DNA of 10,244 nucleotides. It comes from Palsa-1233 sp031367105. Its GTDB lineage: Bacteria; Gemmatimonadota; Gemmatimonadetes; Gemmatimonadales; GWC2-71-9. The stretch's first letter is position 1. Every line of letters starts with the position of its first letter. This document shows, piece after piece, positions 5,844 to 10,244 of this stretch. The position numbers and the translations under genes are program-made. A model generated the notes under the pieces. The model was not told the DNA's origin. It did no database searches and saw only the letters and a program-made list of their open reading frames with translations. The stretch is taken from contig JANLPG010000139.1 in NCBI GenBank assembly GCA_031367105.1, positions 1-10,244 of the forward strand. The letters are read 5' to 3'.

Positions 5844-7505
5844 GTGAACCAGTATCCCGCTCATCGGGTTGGTCGGCCTGCGCCCGCACCATCGCCGGCT
5901 GCCCACCACGCGCCCAACGCGGCGCTCCTCATCGATTTCGACAACGTCACCCTCGGCGTGCGTTCCGACCTCACCAAGGAACTCCGGAGTCTCCTCAACA
6001 GCGAGATCTTCAAGGGAAAGGTGTCGGTCCAGCGAGCCTACGCCGACTGGCGTCGCTATCCGCAGTACATCGTGCCGCTGTCGGAATCCTCGATCGACCT
6101 GATCTTCGCTCCCGCCTTCGGGACCAACAAGAAAAACGCCACTGACATTCGCCTGGCCGTCGATGCGGTCGAGCTGGTGTTCACCAGGCCGGAGATCGGG
6201 ACGTTCATCCTGCTTTCGGGCGACAGCGATTTCTCCTCGCTGGTGCTGAAGCTGAAGGAGTACGGCAAGTACGTCATCGGGGTCGGCATCCGCGAATCCG
6301 CCAGCGACATCCTGATCCAGAACTGCGACGAGTATTACTCGTACAGCGATCTGGCGGGGCTGACCAAGGAGAGCGATGCACCGAGCGCGCAGCGTGATCC
6401 GTGGGAGTTGGTCGTGGAGGCGGTTCAGCGGATGCAGCAGAACGGCGACGTGATGCGCGCCGACCGCCTGAAGCAGGTGATGCAGCAGATTGACGACAAT
6501 TTCGACGAGAAGAACGTCGGGATGAATCGCTTCAGCAAATTCGTCACCGAGGCGGCCAATCGGGGACTGATCACGATCACCAAGCAGGAGAGTGGTCAGC
6601 TCGAGGTGTCGCTTCCGGCGAAGGGTGCCGTCGCGCCAGTCGCGACGCGAAGCAGTGGTCGCTCGCAGCCGCGCGGAGCCAAGGCGCCCGCGGCTGCCGC
6701 TGTGGTGCCGGCGGCTGCGCCGAGTGCGCTCGACACCCGGCCGGAACGGGAGGAGCGCGGTGGCCGCCGGCGTCGTGGCCGCGGTCGTGGCCGGGGCAAG
6801 GCGGGGGAGGAGGGGAGTGCGCCAGCAGCGGTGGCGGTGATCGAGGGGCTTCCAGCACCGCTGGCGAGCGCCGTCGGACTCACCCTCGCGGAGGCATTCC
6901 ATCTGATGAGCCGGGCGCTGGGCGAACTTCCGGTGCCGGTTGCGGGTGAGACACTGCGCGCCCGGATGGCGGCGCTCTACGCCAGGGAAGATCTCCTGCT
7001 CGACACGTCGCGCTTCGACAAGTTGTTGCGCCAGGCGAACGATGCCGAAATCGCCGATGTCCGCTCGCTCGGCAACGATCGCTACGAAGTGTCGCCCCAC
7101 AAGTCGGATCTGGCGTTGCATCGCCGTCCGGCGGTCGAGCCGGTGGCGAGTGCCGATGGAGTGACCGCCGAGGTACCGGAAGCGCCGGCACGTCGCTTCC
7201 GTGGCGGCGCGCGCGCACCGGCGAGACCAGGCGAGTTGCAGATGGTTGGAGTCTTCAACCTCAGTGGCGATACCGCCACGGCGGCTCCGCCGATCGTGCC
7301 TTCGGCGCCGGTCGCGGCGGAGTCGGCCATCGCGGCGGCGGCGGTAAAGCCCACCCGGGGCGCTCGTGCAGCCAAGCCGGTCGCGGCCGACGCGGTGGTC
7401 AAGAGTTCCCCGAAGCCGAAGGCGAAGGCCGCCCCCAAGGCGAAGGGCGCCCCCAAGGCGAAGGCGGCGAAGCCCGCGGCACCACGGAAGCCGGCGAAGA
7501 AGTAG
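5844..7505 (+). CDS. NYN-domain ribonuclease-like protein with tandem LOTUS/OST-HTH domains, RG patch and Lys/Ala tail
   Basis: 553 residues, GTG start with AGGA (5835-5838) 5 bases upstream. A NYN/LabA-type (DUF88, PIN-like) nuclease domain spans about 25-170. It has the acidic metal-site residues D31 and D33 in IDFDN, D101 in NATD, and D127/D129 in SGDSDF. Next is a LOTUS/OST-HTH domain at about 185-257 (DPWELVVEAV ... RFSKFVTEAANRGL), a fold known to bind RNA. A low-complexity linker carries an Arg-Gly patch, GGRRRRGRGRGRG (306-318). A second, divergent LOTUS-like domain lies at about 345-418. Its RFDKLLRQAND aligns with RFSKFVTEAAN of the first, and both copies end in EVS. The last 36 residues are KPKAKAAPKAK-like repeats resembling a histone H1 tail. 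Likely a cytoplasmic RNA nuclease or RNA-binding factor. The substrate and any link to the polysaccharide genes are unknown. Confidence 0.88.
   Translation: MNQYPAHRVGRPAPAPSPAAHHAPNAALLIDFDNVTLGVRSDLTKELRSLLNSEIFKGKVSVQRAYADWRRYPQYIVPLSESSIDLIFAPAFGTNKKNATDIRLAVDAVELVFTRPEIGTFILLSGDSDFSSLVLKLKEYGKYVIGVGIRESASDILIQNCDEYYSYSDLAGLTKESDAPSAQRDPWELVVEAVQRMQQNGDVMRADRLKQVMQQIDDNFDEKNVGMNRFSKFVTEAANRGLITITKQESGQLEVSLPAKGAVAPVATRSSGRSQPRGAKAPAAAAVVPAAAPSALDTRPEREERGGRRRRGRGRGRGKAGEEGSAPAAVAVIEGLPAPLASAVGLTLAEAFHLMSRALGELPVPVAGETLRARMAALYAREDLLLDTSRFDKLLRQANDAEIADVRSLGNDRYEVSPHKSDLALHRRPAVEPVASADGVTAEVPEAPARRFRGGARAPARPGELQMVGVFNLSGDTATAAPPIVPSAPVAAESAIAAAAVKPTRGARAAKPVAADAVVKSSPKPKAKAAPKAKGAPKAKAAKPAAPRKPAKK
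7423..7470 (+). repeat. 18-base tandem repeat encoding the Lys/Ala/Pro tail
   Basis: About two and a half copies of an 18-base unit (CGAAGGCCGCCCCCAAGG at 7423-7440; a one-base variant at 7441-7458; a degenerate partial copy after) lie in the 3' end of the NYN-LOTUS gene. They encode KAAPKA/KGAPKA-type hexapeptides. Such repeats can change copy number by slippage without shifting frame. Confidence 0.7.
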
Positions 7506-7517
7506 CCGGCCCGCACA

Positions 7518-7553
7518 CGCCCGCTCTCACCGCACTTTTGGCGGTGTTGGGCG
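7518..7553. terminator. Bidirectional terminator between convergent genes
   Basis: An inner stem CACCGC (7528-7533)/GCGGTG (7541-7546) with a T-rich loop is extended by an outer stem CGCCC (7518-7522)/GGGCG (7549-7553). It sits in the 62-base gap between the NYN gene stop (7505) and the stop of the minus-strand hydrolase gene (7568), so it could serve both. There is no clear T-tract on either side. Confidence 0.5.
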
Positions 7554-7567
7554 GGGCGGGTGTCGAC

Positions 7568-8680
7568 TCAGTTCCGGCAGCCGAGCGCCTGGGACACTGC
7601 CGGCTGGAGCAGCGAGGCCATCCGGGCAGCTCCCCGGTCGGTGAAATGAGAGAAGTCCGCGAACAACTGCGGCGCGTTCACGCCGTGGAATGCCCTCCAG
7701 ACATCCACTACGGTCACGCCTGAGTCAGCCCCGATCCGGCGGATTCGTTCGGCTGCCACCGAATCGAAAGTCACCAGGGCGTCACCGGTGGCGCGGGGAT
7801 AGAACCGTTCCCAAGCGCGCAATATCTTACCTCCCATCGGTGGCGTACCGGTGAATCCGTTGGCGTGGGTAATCAGGATCGGAATGGCGCCGATCCCCCG
7901 AATGGTTCCCACGAGCCGGCGGAGGTCGAGGTCGAACGCATCGAGATGCTCTCGGGGAATGGTTTCATACACCCATCCTGCCGGCTTCTCGGCTCGCTGC
8001 CGTGCGATGTCCCGCTGACGGAGGGCATCGGAGAGCGGGGGAATCATCGACTTCAACTGGCTGTAGGCGCGAGGCAAGAAGCGCAGATGCCAGCTCGGTG
8101 TTGGCGGGGAAACCCTCCCGCTGCGGGCTGGTACTACGGCGACGGGAATCTCCTCAGCATACTGAGGCGGCGTGGCGTAGTAGACCACGAGCCGCGGCGT
8201 CAGCGCTCTCAGCCGCAGACGGAGATCCTGTTCGACGGTTGGGAGCGACATTCCGATGAAACCGGCGTTGAGCACATCCGCAGGGCAGTGCGAGGCATCA
8301 AGCGAGTCGGCGAGTTGTCTGGGATACTCCCGGTTCGGGCTCTCGTACAACCCGAACGTTTCCGATGCACCAACCACGAGGACTCGCGTCGCCGCCTTGT
8401 CGGGATCGGGCTCGGGACCTCGAGTGCCCACGCTATTGATCTGCCACTTGCTGTAGCTGCTCCCAGGGGCTGGGTGGCGACCCGTGGCGTCGAGCACGCT
8501 GAGTTCCGACTGATCCTTCAGTGATGGGCCGAGCGGTGTGCGGAATCGCACCCAGTCCTCGACCCGGATCGTGAGTTCTGCTGCGAGGAGCAGCAGAACC
8601 AACAGCCCGAGCCCAGCGGCCGCTCGACGGAGGTTGGCTACGGCTGTACTGGCCCGATTCTCGCGCGGAGATCCGGTCAT
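7568..8680 (-). CDS. Membrane-anchored SGNH/GDSL-type hydrolase, probable partner of the adjacent MBOAT acyltransferase
   Basis: 370 residues from ATG at 8680 (GGTGG lies 5 bases upstream; an in-frame GTG at 8689 is the alternative). An N-terminal hydrophobic helix at about 22-37 (AGLGLLVLLLLAAELT) acts as a signal anchor, placing the body in the periplasm. The SGNH block I is VLVVGASETFG with nucleophile S106, using GAS where many members have GDS. Block II is probably LNAGFIG (137-143). The C-terminal catalytic pair is D342 and H345 in ADFSHFTDRGA. The block III Asn (GxND) is not evident: the matching strand reads LVVYYATPP. Proteins of this architecture beside AlgI-like MBOAT genes (compare AlgJ/AlgX, PatB, DltD) move acyl groups onto envelope polysaccharides, so the same role is inferred here. 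It is divergent from the MBOAT gene across 44 bases. Confidence 0.82.
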   Translation of the reverse strand: MTGSPRENRASTAVANLRRAAAGLGLLVLLLLAAELTIRVEDWVRFRTPLGPSLKDQSELSVLDATGRHPAPGSSYSKWQINSVGTRGPEPDPDKAATRVLVVGASETFGLYESPNREYPRQLADSLDASHCPADVLNAGFIGMSLPTVEQDLRLRLRALTPRLVVYYATPPQYAEEIPVAVVPARSGRVSPPTPSWHLRFLPRAYSQLKSMIPPLSDALRQRDIARQRAEKPAGWVYETIPREHLDAFDLDLRRLVGTIRGIGAIPILITHANGFTGTPPMGGKILRAWERFYPRATGDALVTFDSVAAERIRRIGADSGVTVVDVWRAFHGVNAPQLFADFSHFTDRGAARMASLLQPAVSQALGCRN

Positions 8681-8715
8681 CGGAACCACCCGTGTTGCCC
8701 CGTCAGAGAGCCTCC

Positions 8716-8719
8716 GGAG
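8716..8719 (+). promoter_or_regulatory. Ribosome binding site GGAG of the MBOAT gene
   Basis: GGAG lies 5 bases before ATG 8725 and decides that start over the in-frame GTG at 8692. The protein then begins MLFNSFIFLF, the usual N-terminus of AlgI-like proteins. Confidence 0.7.
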
Positions 8720-8724
8720 CTGCG

Positions 8725-10116
8725 ATGCTGTTCAATAGCTTCATCTTCCTCTTTGCCTTCCTGCCGGTCACCTACGCGGTGTTCTGGTTGCTCAGGACAG
8801 CGCGCTCACGGTACATCTGGTTGACGCTCACTGGCTACGTCTTCTACGGATACTGGGACTGGCGGTTCTGCTTCCTGATGGCGTTCTCGACGGTTGTCAG
8901 CTATTCCGCCGGTCTGGGAATGCTCAGGTGGGACGGCGACGAACGCAAGCGGAAACTCTGCCTGATTATCCCGGTCACCGTTGACCTCACGCTCCTCGGC
9001 TTCTTCAAGTATGCAAACTTCGGGCTTGGAGCGTTCCGCGACGCACTCCATAGTGCGGGACTCGATGTCTCCTTGCCACACCTGGACATCATCCTCCCGA
9101 TCGGAATCTCATTCTACACGTTTCATACCATCAGCTACATCGTGGACTCGTACCGCAGGCAAGTTACCCCGACCCGCGATCTCTGGGAGTTCGCGTCGTA
9201 CGTCTCCCTCTTCTCGCAGCTTGTGGCAGGGCCGATCGTCCGATTTCGCCAGGTGCAGGAGGATTTCGAGGCCCTGGGAAGTGCCAGTCGAAGCCGCTGG
9301 TTCACCCAGGGTATTTCGGTGTTCAGCGTCGGCCTCGTTGAAAAGGTCGTGGTCGCAGACACGCTGGCGGCCTTCGTCAATCCGGTCCTCGCCCACTGGC
9401 ACACCGCCTCGTCAGCGGCCCTTTGGATCGCGATGCTGGGATACAGTTTCCAGCTCTATTTCGACTTCTCCGGCTATAGCAGTATGGCCGTCGGCCTCGG
9501 CTACCTCTTCGGAATCCGGATTCCCCGGAACTTCAACTCGCCCTACAAGTCGCTCGATCCGTCCGATTTCTGGCGTCGGTGGCATATCTCCCTCTCCACC
9601 TGTATGCGAGACTACCTCTACATTCCGTTCGGGGGCAACCGGGGAACCAACGCTCAGGTTTACCGGAACGTGCTGCTCACGATGTTGATTGGCGGTCTCT
9701 GGCACGGGGCGGGGTGGACCTTCCTCATCTGGGGCCTCTATCACGGCGCGCTCGTCGCAGCCCATCGTGCCGCTGGGCAAGGATGGGATGCGCTTCCATC
9801 GCGAGCGCGGCAGTTCGGGATGCTGTTCTTCGCGCTGATCGGGTGGGTGTTCTTCCGCTCCGACAACCTCACGATGGCGATCGGAGTGCTCGGCAGGATG
9901 TTTGGAGGCGTCGCGGGCAGCGGCGTCCCCCAGGGGGTGCTGGCGTTGGGGGCGCTCGGCGTGGCTGGGGCCTGGGGGATGTTCGGGCCGAACATCTACG
10001 ACCTCAACTACACCCCGAAATGGTGGAAGGCCGCCGCAGTTGCGACGGCCTTCGGGACCGCGCTCGCCCTGATCGCCGGGGATCGGACGAGTCCGTTTCT
10101 TTACTTCCAGTTCTGA
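8725..10116 (+). CDS. AlgI-like MBOAT family O-acyltransferase
   Basis: 463-residue polytopic inner-membrane protein, a normal length for AlgI-like acyltransferases. It would bring acyl (typically acetyl) groups across the membrane for O-acylation of a polysaccharide. Family marks: N-terminus MLFNSFIFLFAFLPV, FFKYANF (93-99), LPIGISFYTFHTISYIVD (124-141), QLVAGPIVRF (165-174), FDFSGYSSMAVG (246-257), DFWRRWHISLSTCMRDYLYI (281-300), and GGLWHGAGWTFLIWGLYHG, holding the presumed catalytic H327 and a second conserved H340. It ends SPFLYFQF, typical of the family. About ten hydrophobic segments are visible. The neighbouring SGNH protein is the likely periplasmic acceptor-side partner. The polymer modified is unknown. 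The gene symbol algI is not assigned because an alginate pathway is not shown here. Confidence 0.93.
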   Translation: MLFNSFIFLFAFLPVTYAVFWLLRTARSRYIWLTLTGYVFYGYWDWRFCFLMAFSTVVSYSAGLGMLRWDGDERKRKLCLIIPVTVDLTLLGFFKYANFGLGAFRDALHSAGLDVSLPHLDIILPIGISFYTFHTISYIVDSYRRQVTPTRDLWEFASYVSLFSQLVAGPIVRFRQVQEDFEALGSASRSRWFTQGISVFSVGLVEKVVVADTLAAFVNPVLAHWHTASSAALWIAMLGYSFQLYFDFSGYSSMAVGLGYLFGIRIPRNFNSPYKSLDPSDFWRRWHISLSTCMRDYLYIPFGGNRGTNAQVYRNVLLTMLIGGLWHGAGWTFLIWGLYHGALVAAHRAAGQGWDALPSRARQFGMLFFALIGWVFFRSDNLTMAIGVLGRMFGGVAGSGVPQGVLALGALGVAGAWGMFGPNIYDLNYTPKWWKAAAVATAFGTALALIAGDRTSPFLYFQF

Positions 10117-10125
10117 TTCCGAGGC

Positions 10126-10244
10126 TCAGTACCCGCCCGCCCTCACGCCTTCCTTGGCGCTGCCAAGGCCGATGCGGAGGCCGACGTGGAACGAGTGCAT
10201 CGCCCCCTTCAGCAGCTTGTCGTCACTGGGCGAGCTGTGGATCT
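10126..10244 (-). CDS. C-terminal end of an unidentified protein, possibly an outer-membrane beta-barrel (partial)
   Basis: A minus-strand frame is open from the right edge to a TGA at 10128-10126, giving 38 residues ending HSFHVGLRIGLGSAKEGVRAGGY. The alternating polar/hydrophobic HSFHVGLRIGLG resembles a transmembrane beta-strand of an outer-membrane protein, but barrels usually end in Phe/Tyr right after the last strand and here a short basic tail follows. The final residue is Tyr. Its stop lies 9 bases after the MBOAT stop, so the genes converge tightly. The evidence is short and no family is claimed. Confidence 0.45.
   Translation of the reverse strand, partial: IHSSPSDDKLLKGAMHSFHVGLRIGLGSAKEGVRAGGY
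10152..10168. repeat. Perfect inverted repeat in the convergent 3' region
   Basis: CCTTGGC (10152-10158) and GCCAAGG (10162-10168) form a 7-base stem with a 3-base loop, 35 bases after the MBOAT stop. It lies inside the last codons of the minus-strand partial gene. It could terminate the rightward transcript although there is no T-tract. Confidence 0.35.

Noticed and set aside
5760..7121. 453-codon minus-strand open frame
   Set aside because: It is antisense to the NYN-LOTUS gene, rich in Arg/His/Leu with no recognisable domain, and has no ribosome binding site.
1..10244. CRISPR array, insertion sequence, tRNA or rRNA
   Set aside because: No regular spaced repeats, transposase-like frame, terminal inverted repeats or tRNA-like cloverleaf were seen anywhere in the window.

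Overview
The window is a high-GC, gene-dense bacterial segment with seven recognisable coding regions. Two of them are cut by the window edges. Translated content and style (GTG/TTG starts, GGAG-type ribosome binding sites, sigma-54 type regulation, exopolysaccharide functions) fit an environmental Gram-negative bacterium. My best guess is Gemmatimonadota or a relative in the FCB group, but there is no rRNA or marker gene here to prove it.

Layout, left to right. (1) Positions 1-1167, minus strand: the N-terminal 389 residues of a Wzz/GumC-type polysaccharide chain-length determinant, running off the left edge. (2) A 289-base divergent intergenic region with AT-rich promoter-like stretches and a CTGTG-N2-CACAG palindrome. 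(3) 1457-2962 and 2964-4019, plus strand: a two-gene operon for a sigma-54 enhancer-binding response regulator (receiver, AAA+ and Fis-type HTH, all key motifs intact) and a soluble histidine kinase. A hairpin terminator follows. (4) 4097-5656, plus: an AMP-forming acyl-CoA ligase. (5) 5844-7505, plus: a 553-residue multidomain protein with a NYN ribonuclease domain, a LOTUS/OST-HTH domain, an Arg-Gly patch, a second LOTUS-like domain and a Lys/Ala/Pro tail. It is preceded by a leader with a strong UUCG-capped hairpin. (6) A convergent terminator, then 8680-7568, minus: a membrane-anchored SGNH/GDSL-type hydrolase. Diverging from it across 44 bases is (7) 8725-10116, plus: an AlgI-like MBOAT O-acyltransferase. 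(8) 10126-10244, minus: the C-terminal 38 residues of an unidentified protein, possibly an outer-membrane beta-barrel.

How they may work together (inference): the Wzz protein at one end and the MBOAT/SGNH pair at the other suggest synthesis and O-acylation of an envelope polysaccharide. The two-component pair divergent from wzz is a natural candidate regulator, and acyl-CoA ligases are known companions of some exopolysaccharide (exosortase-type) loci. The NYN-LOTUS protein is the least expected member. It looks like an RNA-binding nuclease or RNA/nucleic-acid scaffold and is the item most worth follow-up.
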